A program made the position numbers and the translations under genes. The notes below the pieces were generated by a model. The model searched no databases and was not told the origin of the DNA. It was given only the letters and a program-made list of their open reading frames with translations. A DNA stretch of 64,000 nt from Cololabis saira (lineage: Eukaryota; Chordata; Actinopteri; Beloniformes; Belonidae): assembly GCF_033807715.1 (NCBI RefSeq), contig NC_084591.1:29290590-29354589 (forward strand), given 5' to 3'. Positions 11,225 to 23,819 of this stretch are shown piece after piece. Each line of letters begins with the position of its first letter. The first letter of the stretch is position 1.

Positions 11225-11640
11225 GATTTTATTTTGTACCACGGCAGAAGAAGTTATATGAAGCATTAAATGTATTTCTAATATGACTGACAGTGGGCTC
11301 AGCCAATAGCTAGACTTCATTACTTCCATACATCGTCCATAATCGTCACAATGCTGAACCCAGCAGTCATTTTATATTCTGCCATATAATCAGCATTTCA
11401 AACAGGATATTTGGATGTAAATGTATGTCGGCAGCTCTGCAAGTATCTCAGCAGGGATCAGCTGAAGGAGATAGTAGCCAAAGCTAGCTTTCATTGACAC
11501 ACATCGACTTCCTGAGCAACATGGCTGTGCACCGTATGAACAAGAATGGGCTTTGAAACAGCTCTTTATAAACCAATGGGTCACGTGACCTAATTCTTCG
11601 TCCGTTGTTTTGTACAGTCTGTCGGTCTCAACGACTCTCT
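11225..11640. mobile_element. Non-autonomous dispersed repeat, second copy
   Basis: Diverged, shorter partner of 5560-6370. Shared blocks include 'ttttgtaccacggcagaaga', 'aaatgtatttctaatatgac', 'gtcggcagctctgcaagtat' and 'aaaccaatgggtcacgtgac'. No coding content. Having two copies in one window lets the family be defined by alignment. Confidence 0.6.
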
Positions 11641-11877
11641 GTTGGATGCAAGTTAAATGGGCGGAGCGAGAACACACCCAGGTATTTCTACTATTCTTGG
11701 ACCGATGCTTTCTTATGACTTGGAACACTACTTCGGCTACAGATTTTGACGTTTCACAAGAACACAAGTACGCACAACAGATATTGAGAAATGTCTCTGT
11801 CAAAAAAATGTTGGAATGATTTCAGGTAAATGTTTTTGTCGATGTAAATTTGATAAAACTTTGAAGACAGCTACATG

Positions 11878-12376
11878 TGTATAATATCATCAGAGAATCA
11901 AGAGGACTATTCGTGCACAAGGGGCAAGGCTGAAGGTCAAATTTGGATGTTCGTAATCTTCAGGCCCTCAGGTGACCCCCCATTGAAAAGAGGTGTGATT
12001 GTCTACTGGACACAGTGCATGGACTCAGGAACACTTTCAGAGATCACTGTCTGTGAACACAGTTCATCATGCAGTCCACAAATGCATATTAAGACGAACC
12101 TATATGTGAACATGATCCAGAAAAGCCTTTGGCTCCTTTGGGTCAAAGCTCATTTAAAATGGTCCGAGGCAAAATGGAAGACGGTTCTGTGGTCAGATTA
12201 TTCCAAATTTGAAATTCCTTTTAGAAACCATGGATCTGTGTCCTGCGGTCTACAGAGGAGAGGGACCGCTGCTTTCAGCACTGAGTTCAAAAGCCTGCAT
12301 CTCTGACGGTATAGGGTTGCATTAGTGCTGATGGTATGGACAGCTTACACATCTGGAAAGATACCGTCGGCGCTGA
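11878..12376 (+). pseudogene. Tc1-like transposase relic, 5' part
   Basis: Decayed DDE transposase. The best-preserved piece is around 12143-12230, AHLKWSEAKWKTVLWSDYSK, which matches the Tc1 block containing a catalytic aspartate (..VLWSDESKFE..). Downstream, 'gggttgcattagtgctgatg' and 'cagcttacacatctggaaag' continue the family pattern in shifted frame. The upstream helix-turn-helix half is degraded. The copy breaks at about 12376, where a LINE begins, and resumes at 13322. About 130 bp expected in between are missing. Confidence 0.8.
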
Positions 12377-13321
12377 AAAGTACATAGATAAAACTTTATT
12401 GTCTGTTCCAAAAAGGTGACGGAAACTCGTGGCCACATACTTTCCAGGTATATCCAAACCCATAGAAACAATTGACAAGAAAAACACAAGTAAAAATAGC
12501 AGTAACAATGAATAACATAAAATGATATACAACATTAATATTTGGATTTATTCAGGGTTATTTTTGCAGAGGTGAAGGAGGATTTTTTTGTGGTTGTTCT
12601 TGCGGGCCAGTGGACGCGTCCTCCTGATGGCAGCAGCTGGAAGGAGTAATGGAGGGGGTGTGATGGGTCTCAGGGTGGCTTTTCCCATCACAAAACACTG
12701 ATATAATTCAGAAAGTAATGTTGTGGCGAACCAATAATTTGATGGCCTGACCGATTATGCGGGAGAGTTTGGTTTTATATTTAATGGAAGGAACATTATA
12801 CCCGGATGAAATATTAAAGGTGGGGATGTTCTGAATCAATGAAGTAAAAACCAGAGTCAAAATAAGTATGCTGACATTAAAGGTTCTTAATTTCCTCAGG
12901 AAGTGAAGGTGCCATTGTTGCTACTTCTTATAAACAGAGTCATGGTGTGAGAGACAGACAGACAGAGTCAATTTCTGATCCCAGATATTTGAAAACTGGG
13001 ACCTGCTCAATAGGTTGACCCTGAATGATGAAGGGCGTAAAAAGTGATGTAAAGAATTTCTCTGTGCCCATAGCGCAGCTCCTTAGTTTTTGAGGTGTTT
13101 AGCTCCAGAGAGTAATGAGTAAAAGCCTGAGCTAAATCATTAACTGCCTGCTGGTATCAGCTCAGTGCATTGATATCTGTCATCTGGGCCACCAGGGTCA
13201 GGTCTGCATGTTTGAAAAGAGTCATCCGTTCCCTGTCACAGGTTAGGTTATTGGTGAGTGGGGATAGAGCACAACCTTGGGGGAGACCTGTGTTTAAGAT
13301 CAACTTACTGGATTTGAAGGG
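12377..13321 (-). mobile_element. Non-LTR retrotransposon inside Tc1 relic
   Basis: Minus-strand LINE fragment lying between the two halves of a Tc1-like element. The reverse-transcriptase signature ILNTGLPQGCALSPL is present at about 13250-13295. The following catalytic box has decayed (KHADLTL in place of a FADDT-like motif). Downstream 'ctcaaaaactaaggagctg' (LNTSKTKEL-type block) and 'caaatatctgggatcagaaa' (FKYLGSEI) continue with frame breaks. Its 3' end, 'gaacagacaataaagtttta', lies near 12388. CR1/L2/Rex-type jockey-related clade is likely; exact family not assigned. The 5' end is truncated. Confidence 0.8.
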
Positions 13322-13757
13322 ATGAAAGGTTTGGGTGCTAAAATGACATGGCTGCTGTCCAGCCCTTTCAAAAATAGAAAAAAGTTGGCGCATCATGAAA
13401 TGAAAGATTTGGCAATAAAGGCCCAGACGTGTCGAGGAGCTAGAATCCTGCATCGGACAAGAATGCAACAACATTCCTCTCTCCTCACTTTCCAAACACT
13501 GGTGTTAAAAGAAGAGGGGATACTACACAATGGTAAACATTACTCTGTTCCCACGTTTTTGGTGTGCTGCGACTATCAAATTCAGAATGAGCAAATTTTT
13601 TTCCCATTAAATGTCAAAATGTCTTAGTTTCACCATCTAATATGTTGTTTGTGTTCTATTTTGATTAAAATATGAGTCAATGAGATTTCCAAACATGGCA
13701 TTCTGTTTTTATTTACATTTTAAATTTGACTTTTTTGGAATCGGGGGTGTTCTCATC
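13322..13757 (+). pseudogene. Tc1-like transposase relic, 3' part
   Basis: Continuation of the element broken at 12376: 'gggtgctaaaatgacatggc', 'gttggcgcatcatgaaatga', 'gctagaatcctgcatcggac' and 'gaagaggggatactacacaa' follow the order of a common teleost Tc1/mariner family. The right terminal region is 'ctgtttttatttacatttta' and 'ttttttggaatcgggggtg'. The glutamate-containing motif (..NIWR..) is disrupted at 13365-13390. Inactive. Confidence 0.75.
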
Positions 13758-13835
13758 CTCACTCTTAACAGGGAAATTATAGTGATTCGGTAGCATTGCT
13801 GTACCATCATTAAACTGCAAATGGGTCTATATAAA

Positions 13836-13962
13836 GGATGGATGGATGGATGGATGGATGAATGAATGAATGAATGAATGAATGAATGAATGAATGAATG
13901 AATGAATGAATGAATGAATGAATGGATGGATGGATGGATGGATGGATGGATGGATAGATAGA
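13836..13962 (+). repeat. (GGAT)n/(GAAT)n compound microsatellite
   Basis: GGAT units, then about 15 GAAT units, then GGAT again, ending in GATA. Symmetric compound array; the minus-strand 'IHPSIHSFIHS' frame across it is an artefact. Confidence 0.95.
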
Positions 13963-16900
13963 CAGCTCAGAACCGAATGGATTACTCAAATTGAATTCCT
14001 GACCTGAATCCAGCCCCAGAAGTCGAGGAAAAACCAAAAACAGGAACCTTTTGTCCCAAACATTGCTATTGAGATACTATATCTGTATGTGGCAGTTGAA
14101 AAGTCAAACAATAAAAAAACAAACAAGATAAACTGTCACATCATCTAAAGGTTATGCCACATGAACAGTCATGAGATTATCTAGGTCATAGGAATCATGT
14201 AAATACACATCAATCCAGTTGCTGAGCCATTTCACAAAGTGTTACTGATGGAAAAACCCCTGAACACTAAAATCTCTAGCATTCATTCCACTAGTACCGC
14301 GGATGTCTTTACCTGATTCAATGGAGCTTATATCATATTTTTCAAGTTTTTTCAGCCTGAACAATAGCGATGGGATGGACAAGAACGGTATGGTTAAAAC
14401 TGAAGTAGAAGTGGTTTTTACAAAGACTCTGTTGTCATGTGTTTTAGTAAAAAGTGGCTGCTAATGTTCATGCATTTGTCTCCCCACAGACACAAGTGTG
14501 TAGGTAGTATATTTCTGCAGCTACACCTACCCAATTACAGCCACAGAAATTCAACATTTCCATTTGTATTCCTGACAGTTAATTCTGGCTTTTATTTAAC
14601 TTTAACTTCCAAGGTTAACACCCTTTAAATCTCTTTTCATCTGAGTTAGTTTACAGTTGTTTTTATTGGTCAAAACAACTCTTAGTCAGAATTGGAGAAA
14701 AGGAGTGTTTGAGTTATAAAAGGCAACATTAAAATTATAAAGAGGGAGCCTATTAAATGTACTCAGCTCCCTAAAGCAATAAGATACGGAAGACCAAGAG
14801 AAATGGTAACATCACAGAGAACGAGCATGAGGTGGAGGGAACCAGAGGAGGGCGTCAAGGCTAGGCAGGCATGTCATGGACATGCAGGCCAGAATGAAAA
14901 AGAGGCACTGGTGCTCTGATCAGGCTTGGCTAGTTTTATATCAATCATTTTGACTTGGCCAACTGCTCGCGCCTGCAGGCGGCCTTCATGTAGGGAACCA
15001 CCAACTGTCTTAGGTGTTTCTTATAAGCCAAAACGGGCCACACATTGACAGCTGCCATGCTATGACAGGGCACTAGTCTGCAGCCCAGCTGTACTAGCAC
15101 TGAAAACAGATTAGCATTGAGAACAGATCTAGATGTTCAGTACTGTGGCACTGAACTAACATCAACTTGAGAGTAGTATGATCTATGTATACAAAAATGT
15201 TGGAAAACTGATTTATGCGGAAGATTCAGAAGAAATGTCACATATGAGCTATTGTGGTGTGAATTGGACCAAAGTGTAGATTATATATAAATTGATAAGG
15301 GAAAAAAACAAACAAACAAACAAAAAACAGTTAAGACAGAGCTGGTTCACATTTAACATTCAGTAATAAGGTTTATATGAATGTAGATGACAATAAAACA
15401 GAGATTAAGAATTAAAAGAGCATGAAACTATCTTCACCAGTCTGAAGCTTATGTGTTTAGAACGAATCTGTCAAAACTGTGATGAGTAGATTGTGTGTGA
15501 GGTGGTGTGTACACCGTTTGCATTTATAGGATACAGGTTGTCTGTGAGAGGAGGAAACTGGGTTTGAGGGGTTACAACGCAGCAGGGTAAGGGGATGACA
15601 GGATACATGCTACATTAACGCATAATAGGCAAAAACCAATACTGGAGCGGTGAAAAGGGAGGAGAAGACGGGTAAGGGACCCCGCTGAGAACGGTGCCTT
15701 TGATCACTGGGAGAAGAATTACCAGCTGAACAACTGCTGCTGCTGCAGGGTCCCAGGCCTGAAGCATGATGGGAAATGTTCAAATTCAAACATCAGCTTG
15801 TTTCTCCCAACACTGATTCATTTCTTGGCAGTCTTCATGCGCATGCAGGACCAGACACACACAAACAAAGAGGCCGTATTGTTCTCTTGACTTGCCATGG
15901 GTGAGAGCTCATCAGAGTCATTACTGTGCAGCAATGGGACAGGGATGACACATGCCAACCACCACTGGCACGCTGAGGTTGCAGAAAAAGAAAGAAAAAA
16001 AAAAGAAAAAGGTGTTTGTTTGAGCATCCAACAGGGCCCATTCATGCCTCTGTAGCTGTTTGCAGAACAAGACTGTAATCACATCCTAATTTCAATATAC
16101 TTTGAGTAGAGATGGTAAATAGAAAGGAGGAAGACATTAAAATTTGATAGAGATCTGGATCACTTCCTTTAAAATTGCATTGTAGAGCGCCGGCATTAGC
16201 AAGTCTTCCAAGCATCCTTGAAGTATGAGTATGCCTCAGAGGGGGACTTTGTTTTGTCAAAGACCGTGCCATTTCTCGGACCCCGTCCAGACCGTGCACT
16301 AAAATGTGTCCCAGGAAATAAGATCCCAGGAAGTGGCCACTGCTAATGAAAGGTCTGCTGCGTTAGGTGAGAATAACGACGCATTTGGTGTTTGCTCGTG
16401 AGAATGACCAGCCTGTTTATCCGCATATAGAGTGAAAAGGTCAGATCCTATCACCCAAGATGCATTTGTGTACACATTTTAGCCCCAAGTGTGAAAACAG
16501 CCACAAAGCACCAGCCATTTGTGATCAGAATGATCTTGATGTGTTTTTAATGCAAGATCTGAATGAGACCTGAGATACGCACCAGGTGTCCTCTGTAAGC
16601 CCTTCAACATGTGAGTTCAAAACGCATTTAGCACCTTTATTAGTTTGCCACCGCGGTCCTTCTCTTATTTTCCCCTTTTGTTATTACTTTCTTGATTTTC
16701 GTAGTCATCTCTCCCACTGTGTCCACTGCATCTCTGTCAACTCCATTGCTGTGGTGACATACAGTAGTGTCATAAAGCAACACACAGCTGTTGCAAGACC
16801 CAACTGGGACAGGAGTTCAAAATTACTTTGGGAAGTTTTTGCCAATAGTAAGGACAAGAGAGCACAAGATCCAACAGACGAAAAGTAATCCAACATTTCT

Positions 16901-19900
16901 TTGAGTGAAATTGAAACTGATATTTTGGAATGAAAAAGTCCTTTTGTGCTGCTTTAACTTAAAAAAAAACATTGCCAGTAGTTTGGCAGAGGTAATTTTT
17001 TTTTCTGAATCAAGAAAAAGCAAAGGGGAGAGATACTATGTAACCTTCTGGGAATTATGAAAAATGCAGGAGCAGGGGTTGAGAAACCTTACCCATGGCT
17101 GACTAGAAAATCAGACCTCCACCGTGTTCTTTGATTCCCCTTAGTCTTAGATCAAAGTGTCAAACAGTTTCCTTTTCTCATCAAATGCAATAAAAATAAA
17201 AACAAAACTTCTCCAGTTGTGCTACATTTAACTTCTCTGTTGAAAACCGGCTCCTGAAGCTTCCATTCGTATTGATTTGTGACAAAAAAAAAGAGGTCCC
17301 GACTAAACCCCACAGTGCAGCATGTGATGCATAAGACTGAATATGGGCTGAAATACAATGTGGAGGTAAATATTTTTAACTTTTCTTTTTTTTTTCAAAG
17401 GTGAAAGTCTCTTAAACACAGTACAAGATAAAAAACAGTAAAATATCGACCTATATGAGCGCTATTAGGGTGCCTCGGAGCAGAACTTGCTTGCATATCT
17501 CCCTGATCTCTGGAGCATGTCTGAAGACTTCTGGCTGAGTCAGAGGCCCGTGTGGGCTGATGGGGAGTTTCCCACCTATTGTTTAAAGGGAGGAAATATG
17601 AGTGTGGAATGAGCACAGCTTTGATCAAAAGAAGGAGGGGGGCACTACGTGTACATCAGCCGTGGAAGGCCACGTTCAACATGTTTGTGTGCCGTGCAGG
17701 AAAATAGGCTAATTGTTACTTCTTGACTTATCGGCTTTGTGGTGTTTATTTTATTTATTTCAGTTTGAAGAGAAGGTAAGGTGTAGAGAGAGAAAGATCA
17801 ATCCCTGCTTCACAGGGCAACAAACTGCAACCTAGCAAGTCCTATAAGTGTCAGCTAGGAGCAGCAGGGCCGGCCTCCGCCTTTGTTTCCCTGTAGATAA
17901 TTTAATTGAGGACTCTCCAATAAACAGCACTGCTGCTGGCGCCTTGGCTCATCTACATGCTGAGTCAAACAGTACTGGATGGTTGTTCAATCCGCTGGCG
18001 ATTTTTCAATCATTATCTTGACGGGAACTCGTACATCTTAGTTTAAGTCAAACGTCTCTCTCCAAATCAGGCATTCGGTGTGGTGAGGTGCCCGTGGGGT
18101 TAAGTAAGGACTTTGGCTGCAGTGGCAAACCGCTGCTGCAGGTGTTGCCTCAAAAGCATCCACAGGAGACAGAAGGCTGGGGAAGAATTTTGTTACATCC
18201 ACTCATTATTCACCAGAGACATACACAAAACCTTCACGGGCGACGAATTGTGTACACACTGAATATATGACTCAAGTCCGGTGTGAATAAACAGATTTGG
18301 GCACTCAAAACAAGCTGCTCATTCATTTTCCTCCTAATTATCATTTACGGCTCTCAAATGAGTGAATTTCCATGTGCCTTGTTGACATCTTTTTACCTTT
18401 TATTTGCCGTGGCGCCCTTTGTTATTGTAACAAAAAGACCAGATGAAGTGATTATACGGCACTGAAGAGGTGGAGGTTGGTACACTGGATGGTGTCTCTG
18501 TGGATAACAGTAGAGTAGAGGAGAAAGTAGGCACAACACACAAAAAGGGAGAGCGTAGTCTGTGTAGCTATTTTTATGAACTAATAAAAGCATCTTCATA
18601 GGTATATTTGGTATTCCACTCGCAGGTAGAGATCACAAGGCCACGGTGAATCAGTCCGAGCCACATGGAGACAGCGCCGGCTCTCACTTTGCAGTCCCTC
18701 GATGCTGTGAGATCTAGCAGGGCACTCAGAGACGCTGAAAATTGGAACACATTCATCTCAATACCCTACCTGCCAGCGCTAATGGATGTTAGCCTGTTTT
18801 AGAGAGACAATGAAACTGAAGACAGACTGGATTTCAGGCTCCTGTAGACATGAGTGAAAAACAAAAATGTGCTTAATCCCATTGTACTTTTGTTTCTATC
18901 ACAATAAATGTGATTTTAAATACAACATTTAAACCTCTGTTTAAGCAGCCCTGACTAATTAGACAGTTGATGACAATGTGTTAGGATGGTGGCATTATTT
19001 TTCCATTTCTACGCCATCTCCACCTTCCCTACTTTTTGTTTTAAGTCCCTCATCCTGCTTCCTCCACAGCAGATAAAAGATGCATCAATAATGGTAAAGG
19101 ATTATTGAATTCAGATTTCTAGTAGACCCAGAAAATTGCAATCTCCACGCTGGAAAGGAATATATAGCCTTGATCCACAAGTGTGCCCGAGCATGTGTTT
19201 GTGCGCAGAGCCTTTTCCTCACATCTCAAGGTGTTTTCGGTCTGCAGCAGAATTCACACCCAAGTGCAGAATATGCCACATGCCCTGGTTACTGATTCAC
19301 TTTCTCTGCTTCCCTTTTTGAAAATGCTCCTCAGTTCAAACAGTGTTTGTTATGTTTCAGTCCACCTGTAGTTCTGTCTCTTCCCGCAGGAACATACTTC
19401 CCCGTGAGAGTGAACGCTCTATCCATTCTGGAGAAGGGAAACCGCAGAATAATTGACAGAAATATCTATTCTACCAATTCTCTGCTCCAGTTAAAAATCC
19501 AGTAGGGATTCAAAGGCCGTCGATGAAAGAAGAAAAGAAAAACCAACAAAACACAATTTATTTCATCTGCGGCATAAACTTAAAATTTAGAGAACAGCTA
19601 AAGAGTTTGTTGCCACCAGCTCTATCAGTGTAAAATATTATTTGCAATGTGAGATAAGTTCAAGATTGCTGTCTCTTGGGGGAAGTATTCTTTTTCAGAA
19701 AGAGAGAGAGAGAGAGAGCGGTGTTACCTCTTACAGAGCAGAGGTTATTCACATATCTGCTTTTTGCTCTACTGACTTTCATACGCATTGCAGCCACGGA
19801 GCAAAAGTGTCAATGACGCGGCAGAAGTGCCACATCGACAGGAACCAGAAAACTAACTTAAAAGAACATGCGTCTGTAACAGTGAGCAGGACAAATAGGA

Positions 19901-20174
19901 AAATAAACGAACACATATTGATGTGGTTATTTTCTCAAGACTAGTTTATGCACTCACAGTCAGGCTCAGAAGTCAAATACATAAGTTTAGAGGATTTTGC
20001 CTTTCTAGAAAGCACAAGTGATCTCAACATAATAAAAAACAACCTTGAAGACGAGTAGATGATGTCTTGATGAAGACGCCCTCATGAATTTAAACACAGA
20101 GGCTTCATAACAAGGTGCAACACAGGTATTATTCATTTAAACTGCTGCAGTGACTGTATGATGAGGTTTGCCAG
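13963..20174. other. Gene-poor unique sequence
   Basis: About 6.2 kb with no reading frame I recognise, no terminal repeats and only minor low-complexity tracts, such as a short GA run at about 19700-19718. It could be intergenic or intronic. Possible conserved regulatory elements cannot be judged without a cross-species alignment. Confidence 0.55.
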
Positions 20175-20640
20175 ATGTTATTAGCTCAATTGCAGTTAGT
20201 TCAGAATATCGCTGCTCAGCTTTTAATTAGTGTAAGACAATGAGAGCATATTACTCCAATTCTAATGTCCCTTCACTGGCCATCAGTTTGTTTCCGCATT
20301 GACTTTAAAATTGTTGTATTTGTTGTTAAAAGTCTTCGTGGCATCGCTCCAAAGCATCTGTCCGACCTGCTTCCTCTGTTCGCTCCTTCATGCTCCCTCC
20401 TGTCAGCAGATCGGTTATTGTTAGTCGTCTCTGAGACAAAGAGGAAGCTTAGAAGACTGAGACGGCGCTTTTTCAGTCGCTTCCCCAAAACCAGGCAGGC
20501 GGGCTCACTTCCTGTTTTTTCATTTTTCATTTTTTTTATTTTTCCCCTATTGTCTGTTATGGCTTTATTTTTGTTTTGTATTTGTTTTTCATGTTTTTAA
20601 TTCTGTTGACCCCGTGTAAGCGTTCAGCACTCTGGCCAGC
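20175..20640 (+). mobile_element. L2/CR1-type LINE, 3' fragment
   Basis: Plus-strand counterpart of the LINE tail at 9083-9735. In one frame: LVQNIAAQLLISVRQ, a stop codon, EHITPILMSLHWP, RIDFKIVVFVVKSLRGIAPK, LSDLL. This is the conserved L2-type C-terminal region (QN.AAR.L..., HITP.L.SLHWLPV..RIDFK). The stop within the frame and loss of the WN.LP block show decay. The 5' end is truncated near 20190. Confidence 0.8.
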
Positions 20641-20789
20641 TGTGTTCAAGACAAGGGAGGCCGGATTAAACCAAGATGATATTGATCATGGTGATGAGAA
20701 GATAAAAGCGTGGAGAGGGAATGGAAGCGTTCACGATCCAGCATAGACGCGGTGGAGCAGTCTTATGCAGTCCTACGCCAATACAAACA

Positions 20790-21360
20790 GCTGACTGGTG
20801 TTTATTGATGATGTAACGTTTTACAGAAGTCAGAAGATGAATTCTGAGGTGTATAGGCCTTTGCTCTCTGCTAACATTCAGCCAGAGGCTACAAGACTGA
20901 TTGACTGGTGCTGCATGTTGTGAATGGAAAGCATCTCAAGGCTTTTTGGGGGCAAAGAAATGGAGCATTCTTCAATGGCCGAGTCGGTCACTGGATGTAA
21001 ACCAGCAGGGCATGTTTTTCAGTTACTGCAGAGAAAAACTGAAGGCAGAAAGGCCCAGAACCAAGCAGAAACATGCAACTGGCAGCAGGGAAGATCTGAC
21101 AAAGCATTTCCACGGATAAAAATTCAGAATTTGGTAAAGCCCACAAGCTCCTAGACTTCAGAAAGTCTTTAACTGCAAAGGATTTTTATCCAAGAATTAA
21201 AGCTTATTGAATATTTACAGTTATGTTACTTTACTTTAAAATGGCAGTAATTCATTAATGGTAAAGGCCACATTTTTACAAAACCTCCTAGATTAAGCTT
21301 ATACTTTGGTCACATCTTAATTTCTTTATTTGAAATCCATCATGGTGGTGGAGGGGGGGT
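20790..21360 (+). pseudogene. Tc1-like transposase relic (second family)
   Basis: C-terminal half and right flank of a Tc1-like element. Recognisable blocks are 'gtttattgatgatgtaacg', 'cagaagatgaattctgaggt', 'cattcttcaatggccgagtc' (FFNGRVG.. or, in the ancestral frame, ILQWPSQS), 'gaaaaactgaaggcagaaag' and 'ctgcaaaggatttttatcca'. The right non-coding end includes 'gaaatccatcatggtggtgg'. The ILQWPSRSLDVNQ frame shows that the expected SPDLNP has decayed to SLDVNQ. Inactive, 5'-truncated. Confidence 0.7.
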
Positions 21361-23819
21361 ATGAAGGAAAGAATAAAATCTCCTTCTGGACCTAACTGGA
21401 CTCCTTCTGAAAAGGCTTCTGGACCTGACTGCATTAGAGAGGAAGTTTCAGTTGGGGAAAAAAAGGTCTTGTGGATAGAATGAGGACGGACAAATTAGTG
21501 CATGCTTAGTTAACATCTTATCCTTCCTGTATCCACTTAGGATCTAGTTGGTACCAAGCTGCCCGTCATTTCGATTAAGCAGTTACCAGGGGGAGTCTGC
21601 AGAAGAGAGACTTTGTGTGGGGGATGAGTCTAAGCACAGATATTAGTACTGACATTTGACAAAATGTCAGCGAATAACCATGTGGATCAAATCATGGCTG
21701 CAGTCACTATTACTAATGCTGAAATTCCTGCATCTGTATTGTACCGTTTATGTTGCTAATTTGTTTAGAAAATACATGACATATGTTTAAACTTCTGCAG
21801 CAAAACTACAATGGGCACATAACACTGGAGAAGGGTTATTTGGGAGCCTTTAGCCCTGCTGCTTAGCCAGACCCACGTGAGCTGAGAATTGACACGCAAT
21901 GTTGACACCAAAAGCTTTGTTGCTGTTTTGAAAATCCCAGTCACATCTGTGTGAGACTTCGTCCCACCGGCGTCAAGCAGCAAACATAGCTGATATGTGT
22001 CATGATTTCCACTGGACTTCCTGCCCCCGACGTGATACAAGGCCTGGAAGTGCACAACAGCTTTTGTGCAACAGAAAAGAGCGGGAGCAGGCAGGACTCA
22101 TCTGTGTTCACCGGCTGCACGCAGGCGGGCTTCTCTGGACATATGAACGAGATGCTCTTTGCATACTGGGTGGGAGTTTGGTGGACGAGTACGTGTCGAT
22201 TTCAGCGCGCTATTCGCATCAGTGTGTGGGTGGATGAGGCTGAACTGTAGAGTGTGAAACAAAGCAGACGTGTTTTTCTGGACACAGAATGATTAGCAGG
22301 GGGAATAGTTGTCTAAAAGTTTGTTTTTGAAGTTTTATTACTAAACCTAAATTTTCTGGGGACTGATTTATACACAACATGACAAAAAAATGAATAAATA
22401 AAACAAAAACATCCCCATTTTTGGTTGCAGGACATGAAACCCTGAAGCAAAGCAAATCAACACCTGCCACGTTATGCTTTTTTAAACAGTTGCATCGCGT
22501 TTCTGCTGTGTTTCACTGTCAGGGACCACATTACACTCTCTAGTCACAGCAGACGGTTATGCTGCAGCCCAAAGGCACCACGACACTGTCTACCGACAGG
22601 TAACGTTAATCCAAAACGACAGAAAGGATCTCAGGTTGGATTCACACTCAGAAACCTGCACGTACCCAGTTGAACTGCCTCCCCAGGTTTTTGACAGGTT
22701 GCTTTAATCATTAGGTTTCAGTGCCATCACCGGTTGCTTAAGATTTCATGTGTACGACCTCTTCCCTGCAGAGCAGCTCCTGAAGAAAAAAGAAAAAAAA
22801 AAAACCCATCTAATCTACTCCGGTGCAATCGAGGTATTAAAGTAGAAGGAATGCATATTTTGAAGTGCCAAGACTTCTTCTTCAATACATCAATCTGCCT
22901 AATTTGGGAGGTTTGGAATATGAAGAATAAACAGATTTCATTTTTTTTTCTCCAGATGCTGCCTTTGATTTATTTAGGATCATTAACACTGCAGAAGATC
23001 CCAATAGCGTGGTGAATGGAGTCCATGGCACTAAGCTACAAACTGAGAGAAAGCTGTTTGTGAAACAGCTGGCATTTTAATCTGCCATTCTTCTGCATGT
23101 GGGTCCACACATAATTTGTTTAATCTCATTGCATTAGACTGAACTGAGTCCAGTAGGATAAATGGCTAAAATTATTTACATGACATCCCTTTCATCATTT
23201 AAATTGTCCAGCTGATGCATTGTATTGAATGTGAAAGTGAACAGAAATTTTTGAGGACTAGTGGCCGTTTTTTTTTTCCCCCTCTTTTATTTAAGTGGCG
23301 AGACAAGAAAACAGGCAGAGGGGAAGAGGATGAAATGCAGGAAAGGGGCTCAGGTCGGGACTGAAGCGGGGCTGACTGGACAAGGAGCTTTATGGCTCAT
23401 TTTCACTCGTCAATCCATATGAAATATCTGGTTGTGTTCAATGCACTGAAGTACACCGAGCACTTACCGATGTTAAAGCCAACTTGGTGCTGCCACGGGA
23501 CAAAACTGTTTTTCATAAAAGCCTACACTTGTAGCCTATGCACTATCACTACTTATTCAAAAGAAACTGTAAGAGGGGATCTTTGTTGATGTGGTGCCGA
23601 ACTTGCAGAGGCTGCAGTCCTGCAGCAGCTAGTTCAGGATCGACTCCTGTCCTGTGGTACCTTTTCTCTTTAAATTAATGTTAGTCCAGGGGGAAACCAA
23701 TGTCAGAATAAACAGCTATTTTAAGCCTCTGACAAGATTCAAACATGTCATTCCAGTTATTTACAGTAATAGTGTGGAAAAGAGAGTTCATGGTATCTGC
23801 TTCCACAGAATGGTTTGGT
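21361..23819. other. No recognisable gene
   Basis: Non-coding, no identifiable transposon termini or RNA genes. Short homopolymer runs only. Frames near 21995-22250 have no recognisable domain. Confidence 0.55.

Noticed and set aside
13810..14037. Ile-His-Pro-Ser repeat protein frame
   Set aside because: Translation of the GGAT/GAAT microsatellite.
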